This document shows positions 1 through 7,718 of a stretch of 64,000 nucleotides of DNA, piece by piece. Each line of letters starts with the position of its first letter. The stretch's first letter is position 1. The DNA is taken from NCBI GenBank assembly GCA_046297835.1, contig JBKBHI010000008.1, forward strand, positions 62,001-126,000. The letters are read 5' to 3'. The notes beneath the pieces are model-generated. The model saw nothing but the letters and a program-made list of their open reading frames with translations, did no database searches and was not told the DNA's origin. The DNA comes from CAMAVH01 sp046297835. Lineage in GTDB: Bacteria; Pseudomonadota; Alphaproteobacteria; SMXQ01. The translations under genes and the position numbers were made by a program.

Positions 1-339
1 GACGCCCGGATTGCCGATGACGTTCATGCGCAGGCGCGCCGGCATTTTGCTCAGCTCGGCATCCTCGATCAAATGGATCGAGCGGTAATAGATGTTGTTC
101 ATCGCCATGATCGCGGCGGCGGCCTTGGCGGCCTCGCGCGCTTCCGGCGACAGATTATCGGCGGCTTCGGCAGCGACCGACTCGATGACGAGATCGTTGC
201 GCGAGGCGAGCGCCGACGTGAGGATCGCGCCCCAGATCTGCTGCTTGTTGAGCGCGGTCGAATTGACGATGTTCGACAGGTTGAGCTTGATGTCCTTGGC
301 GTAGGCCGGCATCCGCTCCTTCAGGGTCTCGATGGACAT
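1..339 (-). CDS. ahpD: AhpD-family alkylhydroperoxidase (3' part cut by window edge)
   Basis: The frame is open from the ATG at 339 down to base 1, giving 113 residues that begin MSIETLKERMPAYAKDIKLN. This matches the helical N-terminal half of AhpD, a carboxymuconolactone-decarboxylase-fold protein that re-reduces AhpC in many alphaproteobacteria and actinobacteria. The catalytic CxxC pair of the family lies further on and is outside the window, so activity cannot be judged. The ORF follows ahpC on the same strand, separated by a strong hairpin, which is the usual ahpC-ahpD order. A purine-rich ribosome site (AAAGAGAG) precedes the ATG. The identification rests on sequence similarity recognised by eye plus the ahpC context. 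Confidence 0.85.
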   Translation of the reverse strand, partial: MSIETLKERMPAYAKDIKLNLSNIVNSTALNKQQIWGAILTSALASRNDLVIESVAAEAADNLSPEAREAAKAAAAIMAMNNIYYRSIHLIEDAELSKMPARLRMNVIGNPGV

Positions 340-383
340 GGCTGGCTCTCTTTCTTCTTGCGGGGGCTTCTTGCGGGGGGCTT

Positions 384-416
384 GAAAAAGCGGCGTCGCC
401 CGGTGGCGACGCCGCT
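384..416 (-). terminator. Hairpin with T-run between ahpC and ahpD
   Basis: A 12-bp perfect stem (389-400 with 405-416) and a 4-nt loop lie 8 nt after the ahpC stop codon. On the minus strand it is followed by a run of five T. It looks like an intrinsic terminator or attenuator that would let only part of ahpC transcription continue into ahpD. Confidence 0.75.
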
Positions 417-424
417 CTCGTTCG

Positions 425-973
425 TTAGGCGACCTTCAGGACTTCTTCGCCCTGCTTCCAGTTGCACGGGCAGAGCTCGTCGGTCTGCAGCGCGTCGAGG
501 ATGCGCAGCGTCTCCTGCGGGTTGCGGCCGACGCTGAGGTCGTTCACCGAGACATGGCGAATGACGCCTTCCGGATCGACGACGAAGGTGGCGCGCAGAT
601 CGACGCCCTCTTCCTTGTGGAGGATGCCGAGGGCGGCGCTCAGCTCGCGCTTGACGTCGGCGAGCATCGGGAACGGCAGGTCGCGCAGGTCTTCATGGTC
701 GCGCTTCCACGCCAAGTGGACGAACTCGCTGTCGGTCGAGAGGCCGAGGACCTGGGCGTCGCGGTCGGCGAATTCGCCGTTCAGCTTGCCGAAGGCGGCG
801 ATCTCGGTCGGGCAAACGAAGGTGAAGTCCTTCGGCCAGGCGAACAGCACGAGCCACTTGCCCTTGTAGGACTTGTCGTTCAGGTCGACGAAGGCCTCGC
901 TGGGGTTCTTCGGCTGGCCCGGCGGCACGGCTTTGAGGTTAAAGGACGGCAGCTTGTCGCCAACGGTCAGCAT
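425..973 (-). CDS. ahpC: Alkyl hydroperoxide reductase C (2-Cys peroxiredoxin)
   Basis: This 182-residue peroxiredoxin reduces H2O2, organic peroxides and probably peroxynitrite in the cytoplasm. Peroxidatic Cys54 sits in the motif DFTFVCPTEIAAF; Cys168 and Cys170 (CPCNW) near the C terminus provide the resolving thiol, as in AhpC proteins that work with AhpD. The start at 973 (MLTVGDKLPSF) is chosen because AGGAGAAG lies directly upstream; the frame is open a little further, to 1003, without a ribosome site. AhpD follows downstream and the iron-storage genes bfd and bfr lie divergently, so the neighbourhood combines peroxide and iron control. An Irr-like motif lies 39-55 bases upstream of the start codon. 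Confidence 0.95.
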   Translation of the reverse strand: MLTVGDKLPSFNLKAVPPGQPKNPSEAFVDLNDKSYKGKWLVLFAWPKDFTFVCPTEIAAFGKLNGEFADRDAQVLGLSTDSEFVHLAWKRDHEDLRDLPFPMLADVKRELSAALGILHKEEGVDLRATFVVDPEGVIRHVSVNDLSVGRNPQETLRILDALQTDELCPCNWKQGEEVLKVA

Positions 974-1011
974 GGAACTTCTCCTAGTTGTTTGATGGCC
1001 CAAAAGATATT

Positions 1012-1028
1012 TTTGGAACTGCTCTAAA
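1012..1028. promoter_or_regulatory. ICE/Irr-box-like palindrome upstream of ahpC
   Basis: TTTGGAA-CTG-CTCTAAA matches 12 of 14 positions of the iron-control element TTTAGAA-N3-TTCTAAA recognised by Irr in alphaproteobacteria (consensus from memory). It lies just upstream of ahpC. The match is seen; function as an Irr site is inferred. Confidence 0.4.
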
Positions 1029-1077
1029 TCGCAGTTGCCCGGCTTAAGTAGTTGTTTGAGAGAGGCTCGTCAAGCTG

Positions 1078-1094
1078 TTTAGAATAATTATAAG
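1078..1094. promoter_or_regulatory. Second ICE/Irr-box-like motif in the ahpC-bfd intergenic region
   Basis: TTTAGAA-TAA-TTATAAG matches 12 of 14 consensus positions of the Irr iron-control element, with the left half perfect. It lies in an AT-rich patch between divergent ahpC and bfd. Irr control of bfd/bfr-type iron storage genes is known in the group; use here is inferred. The rest of the 311-nt intergenic region shows no gene. Confidence 0.4.
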
Positions 1095-1140
1095 AAAAAA
1101 CTCCGGCAGGCCGAGTAACCCTGGGGAGATGCGACCCGAC

Positions 1141-1155
1141 ATATCAAAATGATAT
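1141..1155. promoter_or_regulatory. Perfect 6-3-6 palindrome ATATCA-AAA-TGATAT
   Basis: A perfect inverted repeat lies about 130 nt upstream of bfd. It is a plausible regulator-binding site, but I cannot assign it to a regulator: it is neither a clear Fur 7-1-7 site nor an FNR site. Confidence 0.3.
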
Positions 1156-1284
1156 AGCAGGATAAGGAATAGAGTAATTGGCGCTGTGGCAGAGCTTTCG
1201 TATGTTGCCTGTGCAAATCGCTCGCAATCGCCACGCAGAAGCGCGCCGAGCTTTCTGGGAACAGCCATATAGGGTTTCACAGCC

Positions 1285-1485
1285 ATGTACGTCTGCGCTT
1301 GCCACGGCTTCACCGAAAAGCAGGTCAATCAAGCCGTCGCCGAAGGCCCCTGCTCGGTCGCCGAAGTCTATCGCCGCCTCGGCGAGACTCCCCAATGCGG
1401 CAAGTGCGTCTGCTCGGTCGTCGACATGGTGCGCGGCGCGCGCGGCGTCGATGAGACTGCGTCTTCCTTGCAGGCTTGCGCCTGA
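1285..1485 (+). CDS. bfd: Bacterioferritin-associated ferredoxin
   Basis: This 66-residue [2Fe-2S] protein has the Bfd cysteine pattern: Cys4 and Cys6 (VCACHGF) and Cys38 and Cys41 (CGKC). Bfd binds bacterioferritin and passes electrons to release stored iron. It lies about 200 nt upstream of bfr on the same strand, separated by a strong terminator-like hairpin. Divergent ahpC and two Irr-like motifs upstream suggest iron-dependent control (inference). The length is typical of the family. Confidence 0.93.
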   Translation: MYVCACHGFTEKQVNQAVAEGPCSVAEVYRRLGETPQCGKCVCSVVDMVRGARGVDETASSLQACA

Positions 1486-1581
1486 ATTCCCGCTGCGACT
1501 GATAATCGCCTGACCGCAAGGCTTTAGCGCCGCCGCCGCCAGCGCCAATCGGTTCCTTGCTTCCCTTTGCCTCTTGCGCGC

Positions 1582-1614
1582 CGCCCCGGTTACACTCCGG
1601 GGCGTTTTCGTTTT
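1582..1614 (+). terminator. Intrinsic terminator after bfd
   Basis: An 8-bp GC stem CGCCCCGG/CCGGGGCG (1582-1589 with 1597-1604) is followed by TTTTCGTTTT. It lies between bfd and bfr, so bfr probably has its own promoter or depends on readthrough. Confidence 0.8.
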
Positions 1615-1686
1615 GCGTCCGCGCCTTACCCGAGGCATGAGAACGCGCGTTGAGTTTCGAGAGAGAGCCACATAGGAGCGGCGGCC

Positions 1687-2166
1687 ATGAAAGGCAATAA
1701 AGAGGTCATCGACCAGCTCAAGAAGATCCTTACCAACGAGCTGACCGCCATCAACCAGTATTTCCTGCATGCCCGCATGTTCGACAATTGGGGGCTCAAG
1801 AAACTCGGCGAGGTCGAATACAAGGAATCGATCGACGAGATGAAGCACGCCGATTCGCTGATCAAGCGCATCTTGTTCCTCGAGGGGGTGCCCAACCTCC
1901 AGCATCTGGACAAGCTGCTGATCGGCGAGACGGTGCCGGAAATGCTGCAGGCGGACCTGAAGCAGGAGAACATCGCCATGCCGGTGCTGCGCGAGGCGAT
2001 CAACATCTGCGAGAAGCACGACGATTACGTCACCCGCGACCTGCTCAAGAACATCCTCAAGGGCGAGGAAGATCACGTCGATTGGCTGGAAACCCAACTC
2101 AGCCTGATCGACAAGATGGGCCTGCAGAACTATCTGCAATCCTCGTCGAACGCGCCTGAGGCTTAA
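1687..2166 (+). CDS. bfr: Bacterioferritin
   Basis: This 159-residue heme-containing ferritin stores iron in a 24-subunit shell. All ferroxidase ligands are visible at the E. coli numbering: Glu18, Glu51, His54, Glu94, Glu127 and His130; Met52, the heme ligand, is present in DEMKHAD. A good ribosome site (AGGAGCGG) precedes the ATG. It lies downstream of bfd, its release partner. A TTCGTCATG-type palindrome begins about 50 nt after the stop. Confidence 0.97.
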   Translation: MKGNKEVIDQLKKILTNELTAINQYFLHARMFDNWGLKKLGEVEYKESIDEMKHADSLIKRILFLEGVPNLQHLDKLLIGETVPEMLQADLKQENIAMPVLREAINICEKHDDYVTRDLLKNILKGEEDHVDWLETQLSLIDKMGLQNYLQSSSNAPEA

Positions 2167-2216
2167 GCCTCCGGCTGAGGCAACGCGGCTGAGGCGTAAG
2201 GTCGTAAAAGCCTGAT

Positions 2217-2259
2217 CCCTTCGTCATGGCGGGCGTGCTACACAAGCCCGCCATGATGA
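2217..2259. repeat. TTCGTCATG-type palindromic repeat overlapping a gene start
   Basis: An 11-bp perfect stem, TCATGGCGGGC at 2224-2234 with its complement at 2246-2256, has an 11-nt loop. It begins with the same TTCGTCATG string as the elements at 2988 and 15388. The possible start codons of the next gene (2226, 2253, 2256) all lie in its arms. Confidence 0.6.
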
Positions 2260-2975
2260 CTTCCGACGAATTGGTCGCGCGCCTGCTCTACAAGGACGCG
2301 CTGATGCTGGTGGTGGACAAGCCCGCCGGATTGCCGGTCCATGCCGGCCCCAAGGGCGGCCAAAGCCTCGAATCGCTGTTCGACGCGCTGCGCTTCGGCC
2401 TGCCGCGCGTCCCCGCCCTCGCCCACCGGCTCGACCGCGATACCACCGGCTGCCTGGTCTTGGGACGCCACCGCAAAGCGCTGGCCAAGCTCGGCCGGTT
2501 GTTCTCCGGCGGCCGCATCGAAAAGACCTATTGGGCCGTCGTCGCCGGCAAGCCGCCCGAGTCGCACGGCCGCATCGACCTGGCGCTGTCGAAACAGACC
2601 AGCGACAAGCGCAGCTGGTGGATGAAGGTCGATCCGAACGGGATGCCGACCGTCACCGACTACAAGCTGATGGGCAGCGCCGAAGGCCTGTCCTGGCTCG
2701 AACTCTATCCGCGCACGGGTCGCACGCACCAGATCCGCGTCCATTGCGCCGTCCTCGGCTGTCCGGTGCTCGGCGACAACACCTACGGCGGCGAGGCGAC
2801 GCGCGCCGGCGAATTTCCGCTGCACCTGCATTCGCGCGCCATCACCGTACCGCTCTATCCGACGCGCGATCCGATCACGATCAGCGCACCCGCGCCCGCG
2901 CACATGCTGGCGCAGCTCAAAGCCTGCGGCTTCGCCGGCGCCCCGCCGCGCGCGCCGATCGATTTAGGCAGCTAG
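2253..2975 (+). CDS. RluA-family pseudouridine synthase
   Basis: This protein of about 240 residues carries the RluA-family catalytic motif HRLDRDTTG, with the catalytic Asp near residue 61, and a later RTGRTHQIRVH motif. Such enzymes isomerise uridine to pseudouridine in rRNA or tRNA; the target cannot be read from the sequence. There is no S4 domain. The start is uncertain: ATG codons at 2226, 2253 and 2256 all fall within a palindromic repeat and none has a clear Shine-Dalgarno sequence. 2253 is chosen because the extra residues from 2226 would be encoded by the repeat itself. Another palindromic element follows the stop. Confidence 0.88.
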   Translation: MMTSDELVARLLYKDALMLVVDKPAGLPVHAGPKGGQSLESLFDALRFGLPRVPALAHRLDRDTTGCLVLGRHRKALAKLGRLFSGGRIEKTYWAVVAGKPPESHGRIDLALSKQTSDKRSWWMKVDPNGMPTVTDYKLMGSAEGLSWLELYPRTGRTHQIRVHCAVLGCPVLGDNTYGGEATRAGEFPLHLHSRAITVPLYPTRDPITISAPAPAHMLAQLKACGFAGAPPRAPIDLGS

Positions 2976-2987
2976 AAAAGCCTTATC

Positions 2988-3082
2988 CCATTCGTCATGG
3001 CCGGACTTGTTCCGGCCATCCACGGCTTTTCTTTTGCGGCATCGCAAGTCGTGGATGCCCGGGACGAGCCCGGGCATGACAA
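2988..3082. repeat. Composite REP-like palindromic element
   Basis: Two hairpins (2997-3005 with 3011-3019, and 3055-3063 with 3069-3077, each a 9-bp stem with a 5-nt loop) face each other. They are flanked by CATTCGTCATG on the left and CATGACAA on the right. This is the dispersed mosaic palindrome often seen between genes in alphaproteobacteria. It lies between convergent genes and may act as a bidirectional transcript end. Confidence 0.75.
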
Positions 3083-3094
3083 CATGAAAAAGCA

Positions 3095-3544
3095 CTAGGC
3101 GTTATCGTCCGCCGCTTCGGTCGGATCGACCCAGCCGGTGGCGTTGGCGATGAGATAGGCGGCGATGTCGACCGGCTTGACCTTGACCGCCCGCAATTCC
3201 GAATCGCTCGCCAGCGCCTTCTTGACGAACAGATGGTTCTCGACGTTCTCCGGCTTCACCTTGAAGATGCCCGCCGCGCCGCGAATCTTCGGATAGAGCT
3301 TGGGATCGACCTGCTTCTCGCGCTTGGCCAGCCGCTCGATGGCCGTCGCCTCGTCCGCGCCCTCGACCTCCTGCTTCTTGAGCAGCTTCCAGTCGGTCTG
3401 CCCGCCATAGCCTTCCGCGTTCATCTCCTCGATGGCCGCGTTGGCGTCGTCGGCGACCCGCACGGCATAGAGGCTTTTGGTCAGGCCGACGTCGGCTCCC
3501 CAAGCGGCGAGATTCTTGCTGGCGGCGACGAGAACGAGAGGCAT
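3095..3544 (-). CDS. Small hypothetical protein (149 aa)
   Basis: I do not recognise this 149-residue protein. It begins MPLVLVAASKNLAAWGADVG and is soluble and charged, with many Lys, Glu and Ala and no membrane segment or signal peptide. The middle contains a Lys/Glu-rich helix (about residues 50-80) and the C-terminal third is rich in VKP-type turns. The start at 3544 has AGGAA upstream; the longer frame towards 3847 is antisense to hrpB and is rejected. It is divergent from hrpB (88 nt between the starts) and convergent with the pseudouridine synthase. No function is proposed. Confidence 0.7.
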   Translation of the reverse strand: MPLVLVAASKNLAAWGADVGLTKSLYAVRVADDANAAIEEMNAEGYGGQTDWKLLKKQEVEGADEATAIERLAKREKQVDPKLYPKIRGAAGIFKVKPENVENHLFVKKALASDSELRAVKVKPVDIAAYLIANATGWVDPTEAADDNA

Positions 3545-3632
3545 CGGGACATTCCTGCGGCGGGATATGTTACATCCTAGATATAAACAAGCCCGCCACA
3601 GCCGCCAAGCCGTCCCGGCCCGCATCGCCATC

Positions 3633-6143
3633 ATGTCCGCTCCCGCAGCTCTGCCCATCGACCCGTTGCTGCCCGCCATCGGCGAGGCGCTGGCGGCGCA
3701 TGTCTGCGCGGTGCTCGAAGCGCCGCCCGGCGCGGGCAAAACGACGCGCGTGCCGTTGGCCCTGCTGGACGCGCCCTGGCTCGCGGGCCGGACGATCCTG
3801 ATGCTGGAGCCGCGCCGCCTCGCCGCGCGCGCCGCCGCCGCGCGCATGGCGCAGACCCTCGGCGAGAAAGCCGGCGAGACGGTCGGCTACCGCGTGCGGC
3901 TCGACAGCAAGGTGAGCGGCAAGACGCGCATCGAAGTCATCACCGAAGGCATCCTCGCGCGCCGCCTGCAGGACGACCCCGGACTCGAAGGCGTCGGCCT
4001 CGTCATCTTCGACGAATTTCACGAACGCAGTTTGGATGCCGACCTCGGGCTGGCCTTATGCCTGGAGGCGCAAAAGGTCCTGCGGCCGGATTTACGGCTG
4101 ATGGCCATGTCGGCGACGCTGGATGGCGCGTCGGTCGCGGCGCTCCTGGGAAACGCCCCGGTGCTGCGCAGCGAGGGCCGCGTCTTTCCGGTCGAGACGC
4201 GTTACCTCGACGAGCCGCCGCCGGGACGTTTTCCGATGGCCATGGCGCAGGCGATCCGCAAAGCCCTTGCCGAAACTGAAGGCGACCTGCTCGCCTTCCT
4301 GCCCGGCGAGCGCGAAATCCATATGACGCTGCGCAATCTCGAAGGCGTCCCCGGCCTCTATGCCCTGCCGCTTTACGGCACTTTGGCGCAAGCGGAACAG
4401 GACAAAGTCTTCGCAGCCCCGCCGGACGGCTTGCGCAAGGCGATCCTCGCCACTTCCATCGCCGAGACCAGCCTCACCATCGACGGCATCCGCGTCGTGA
4501 TCGACGGCGGCCTGGCGCGCGTGCCGCGCTACGATCCGGCGAGCGGCTTGACGCGACTCGACACGGTGAAGGTGACGCAGGCCAGCGCCGAGCAGCGCCG
4601 CGGCCGCGGCGGCCGCACCGCGCCGGGCGTCTGCTACCGCCTATGGCCGGAGCCGCAGACGCGCGGGCTGCTGCCACGCAACCAGCCGGAAATTCTGCAA
4701 GCCGATCTCGCGCCCCTCGCGCTCGACCTCGCCGTCTGGGGCGTGCGCGATCCGGGCGAACTGGCCTGGATGGACCCGCCGCCCGCAGGCGCGTTCGCCC
4801 AAGCCCGCGCTTTGTTGGCCCAGCTCGGCGCGATCGGCGCCGATGGCGCGGTGACGGCGCATGGCAAGGCCATGGCCAAACTGCCGCTGCATCCGCGCCT
4901 CGCACATATGGTGCTCCGCGCCAAGGACCGCGGCCTCGGCGCGGAGGCCGCCGCCTTGGCGGCCCTCCTCGGCGAGCGCGATCCGTTGAGCGGCCCCGGC
5001 GCGATGAGGGACGCCGATCTGCGCCATCGTCTCGAACTGGCGGCAGGCGGCCGCGCCGCACTGCCCCATGGCGCGGAGGTGCGCGACGCCGCGCGGCGGC
5101 GCATCCGCGAGTCGGCCAAGCAGATTCGCCGTCTGGCCGGCATCGCCGATACTCCGGTCGATTCGAGCGCGACCGGCGCGCTTGCGGCGCTCGCCTACCC
5201 CGACCGCGTGGCGCAGAAGCGCTCCGGCAGCAGCTTCCGCCTCGCCAACGGGCGCGGCGCGGTGCTGCAACCGGAAGACTCGCTGGCGCGCGAAGATTGG
5301 CTCGCGGTGGCCAGCGTCGGCGACGCCACTGGCATGAGCGCGGACGGCCGCATCTTCCTCGCCGCGCCACTGACGCGGAGCGAAATCGAAGAGGATTTCG
5401 CCGATCTCATCGTCGCCGAGGACAGCGTGATGTGGGATGCGCGCGGCGAGAAAGTGGAGGCGCGGCGCCGGCGCAAGCTCGGCGCGCTATTGCTCGACGA
5501 CGCCGTTTGGGATCGCGCGCCGGCCGACAAAGTCGCCGCCGCGCTGATGGACGGCATCCGCCAGATCGGCCTCGCCGCCCTGCCCTGGAGCGACGGCGCG
5601 CGGCAATTGCGGGCGCGCGTCGCATTCGTGAAGACGGCCGATCCGGCCGGCGATTGGCCCGACCTTTCCGATGGCGCGCTGACGGCGACGTTGGACGACT
5701 GGCTCGCGCCGCATCTGGGCGGTCTGAAAAGCCGCGCCGATCTCGCCCGGCTGAACCTGACCGAAATTCTCGGCAACGCCTTCGACTGGGCGGCGCGCAA
5801 GAAACTCGACGAGTGGGCGCCGACCCATATCGCCGTGCCGAGCGGCCGCGATGCCGCCATCGACTACGCCCAGGGCGAGTCGCCCGTGCTGGCGGTCAAA
5901 TTGCAGGAAATGTTCGGCCTCGCCGAGACGCCGCGCCTAGCCGGCGGCCGCGTGCCGCTGCTGATCCACCTGCTCAGCCCCGCTGGACGGCCGGTGCAGG
6001 TGACGCGCGACCTCGCCAATTTCTGGCGCGAAGGCTATGCGGCGGTGAAGAAAGACCTCAAGGGGCGCTACCCGCGCCACCCCTGGCCCGACGATCCGCT
6101 GAGCGCGACGGCGACGGCGCGGGCGAAGCCGAGAGGAACGTGA
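3633..6143 (+). CDS. hrpB: ATP-dependent helicase HrpB (DEAH-box)
   Basis: This 836-residue DExH helicase has Walker A at residues 31-38 (PPGAGKTT), a DEFHERS motif for the DExH box, an SAT motif and a C-terminal HrpB domain rich in Arg. The length fits HrpB (about 810-850 residues). HrpB is an RNA-helicase-like protein of uncertain physiological role. The start MSAPAALP at 3633 is chosen because the upstream frame is antisense to the hypothetical gene. The gene ends 10 nt before the convergent lipoprotein gene. Confidence 0.93.
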   Translation: MSAPAALPIDPLLPAIGEALAAHVCAVLEAPPGAGKTTRVPLALLDAPWLAGRTILMLEPRRLAARAAAARMAQTLGEKAGETVGYRVRLDSKVSGKTRIEVITEGILARRLQDDPGLEGVGLVIFDEFHERSLDADLGLALCLEAQKVLRPDLRLMAMSATLDGASVAALLGNAPVLRSEGRVFPVETRYLDEPPPGRFPMAMAQAIRKALAETEGDLLAFLPGEREIHMTLRNLEGVPGLYALPLYGTLAQAEQDKVFAAPPDGLRKAILATSIAETSLTIDGIRVVIDGGLARVPRYDPASGLTRLDTVKVTQASAEQRRGRGGRTAPGVCYRLWPEPQTRGLLPRNQPEILQADLAPLALDLAVWGVRDPGELAWMDPPPAGAFAQARALLAQLGAIGADGAVTAHGKAMAKLPLHPRLAHMVLRAKDRGLGAEAAALAALLGERDPLSGPGAMRDADLRHRLELAAGGRAALPHGAEVRDAARRRIRESAKQIRRLAGIADTPVDSSATGALAALAYPDRVAQKRSGSSFRLANGRGAVLQPEDSLAREDWLAVASVGDATGMSADGRIFLAAPLTRSEIEEDFADLIVAEDSVMWDARGEKVEARRRRKLGALLLDDAVWDRAPADKVAAALMDGIRQIGLAALPWSDGARQLRARVAFVKTADPAGDWPDLSDGALTATLDDWLAPHLGGLKSRADLARLNLTEILGNAFDWAARKKLDEWAPTHIAVPSGRDAAIDYAQGESPVLAVKLQEMFGLAETPRLAGGRVPLLIHLLSPAGRPVQVTRDLANFWREGYAAVKKDLKGRYPRHPWPDDPLSATATARAKPRGT

Positions 6144-6153
6144 CGAGCGGCGC

Positions 6154-6738
6154 TTAGCGGCGCGAAACCGCGTCGCCGATCTCGGCGCTCAGATTGCCGA
6201 GTAGCTGGCTCATGGCCCCCGCGACCGCCGCATACCCCGTCCCCGCGACGCGCGCGGTCAGGCCGGACGCGCCGATGACCGGCGCGGCGCTCTGGGCTTG
6301 GCCGGCGGGCGGCGCGATCTGCCAGCGCGCGTCGAGAACGCACTCGCCGCTTTCGCTGACGCATTCGAAGCGCGAGATCGTCACCGACACGCGCAGATCG
6401 GCGCGTCCCGCCGCTTCGGCCGGGAACAGCGCGACGCGACTGGTGCGCAGCCGACGCGACAGGTTCTCGCCGATCACCTGCGTCACGTTGTCCTCCAGGC
6501 GGCCGCCCCAGCGGTCGAATTCCGCGATCGTCAGCTCGTTGGCGGTCGGGCGGGTGACGATCTGCGGCCGGTCGAGATATTTCGGCAGGACGACCGGCCC
6601 GACCGACAGGGCGATGCCCTGCGCCGAGCGCTGCGCCGCCGGCTCGACGGCGGAGAGGACATAGAGGCGCGACGGCTGCGTTTCGCCGACGCAAGCCGCC
6701 AGCGACAGGGCGAGAGCGAGAGGGGCGATGGCTTTCAT
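6154..6738 (-). CDS. ABC-type transport auxiliary lipoprotein (PqiC/LetC-like)
   Basis: This 194-residue lipoprotein begins with a short signal and the lipobox LAAC (Cys16), followed by a domain of the ABC-transport auxiliary (PqiC/YmbA) family. Such outer-membrane lipoproteins sit at the end of MCE-type phospholipid transport systems. It is the last gene of a mlaE-mlaF-mlaD-like operon, 2 nt downstream of the MCE gene, which supports a role in moving lipids across the periplasm. It takes the place of MlaC or MlaB seen in enteric operons. Confidence 0.85.
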   Translation of the reverse strand: MKAIAPLALALSLAACVGETQPSRLYVLSAVEPAAQRSAQGIALSVGPVVLPKYLDRPQIVTRPTANELTIAEFDRWGGRLEDNVTQVIGENLSRRLRTSRVALFPAEAAGRADLRVSVTISRFECVSESGECVLDARWQIAPPAGQAQSAAPVIGASGLTARVAGTGYAAVAGAMSQLLGNLSAEIGDAVSRR

Positions 6739-6740
6739 GA

Positions 6741-7718
6741 TCAGCGGTCCGGCTTTCCGGTGAGGAGGGCGTTGGGATTCTGCTGCAAATATTCAGCGAG
6801 GGCGCGCAGGGCGCTGGCGGCCTCGCGGATGTCCTCCATGGTGCGCGTCGCCTGGTAATTGAGCTGCGAGCCGTCGCCCAAACCGCCCTGCACCGCGGTC
6901 ATGGCCTGCTCGGCCTGCATCAAGGTGGCGTTGAGCTGCTCGATGGCTCCGACGATGCGCTGGCTCACGCCCGGCACCTGCGCGTTGACGTCGTTCGCCA
7001 GCCGGCTGACGTCACGCGACGCCTGGGTCATGCCGCGCAGCATCTCCGGCACGGGCGCCAGCGCCGCGCCGGCGCGCGCGTCGAGATTGCCGACAGCCAC
7101 GTTGGCGTTGTTCACCAGCGCGTTCATGTCGGTGACCAACTGGTCAAGATTGATCAGCGTGGCCGAGAATTTCGTCAGCATCTCCTCGATGGGCAGCTTG
7201 CGGAAGTCCGAAACGAGATCGCCGAAAGTGGCGCGCAATTCGGACAGGCTGGAGCGGACAGTGGGAATCTCAGGGTAACGCGGCTCCAGGCCCAACAGGC
7301 GCGGCGGCGTCGCGCGGTCGAAATCCAGTTCGACCGTCATCATGCCGGTGACGAAAGACTGGTTGCGGAGCTGCGCGCGCAGGCCGCTCTCGATCAATTG
7401 CGTGATGTCGTCGAGCTGGCCCGCGCCGCTGACGCGGACGCGGCTTTGATCCAGCGTGACATAGACCGGGATGGCCACCTGGCGCTTGTCGCTGTCATAG
7501 CTCAGCACGATGTCGCTCACCGAGCCGACGCGCACGCCGCGGAAATTCACCGGCCCGCCGATCTGCAAGCCGTTGACGTCGTCGGCGAAGAACATGACGT
7601 AGGTCTTGGTCGCCGCGAAGAAGCGTCCGCCGCCGAAGGCGACGACGAGGCCGATCAGCAGCGCGACCGCGCCGACGACGAACAGGCCGATGAGTTTCGG
7701 GTCGGCTTTGCGGCTCAT
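6741..7718 (-). CDS. mlaD: MCE-family lipid-binding protein (MlaD-like)
   Basis: This 325-residue protein has one N-terminal membrane anchor (about residues 8-30, LIGLFVVGAVALLIGLVVAF) and then a single MCE domain (about 38-115, NFRGVRVGSVSDI). A long helical region of about 200 residues follows, longer than E. coli MlaD and suggestive of a periplasmic tunnel or needle. MCE proteins form hexameric rings that carry phospholipid between inner and outer membrane. The start codon overlaps the mlaF stop by 4 nt (ATGA), so translation is coupled. Confidence 0.92.
   Translation of the reverse strand: MSRKADPKLIGLFVVGAVALLIGLVVAFGGGRFFAATKTYVMFFADDVNGLQIGGPVNFRGVRVGSVSDIVLSYDSDKRQVAIPVYVTLDQSRVRVSGAGQLDDITQLIESGLRAQLRNQSFVTGMMTVELDFDRATPPRLLGLEPRYPEIPTVRSSLSELRATFGDLVSDFRKLPIEEMLTKFSATLINLDQLVTDMNALVNNANVAVGNLDARAGAALAPVPEMLRGMTQASRDVSRLANDVNAQVPGVSQRIVGAIEQLNATLMQAEQAMTAVQGGLGDGSQLNYQATRTMEDIREAASALRALAEYLQQNPNALLTGKPDR

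Noticed and set aside
3544..3847. Upstream extension of the hypothetical protein
   Set aside because: The extension is antisense to hrpB and lacks a ribosome site; the ATG at 3544 has one.
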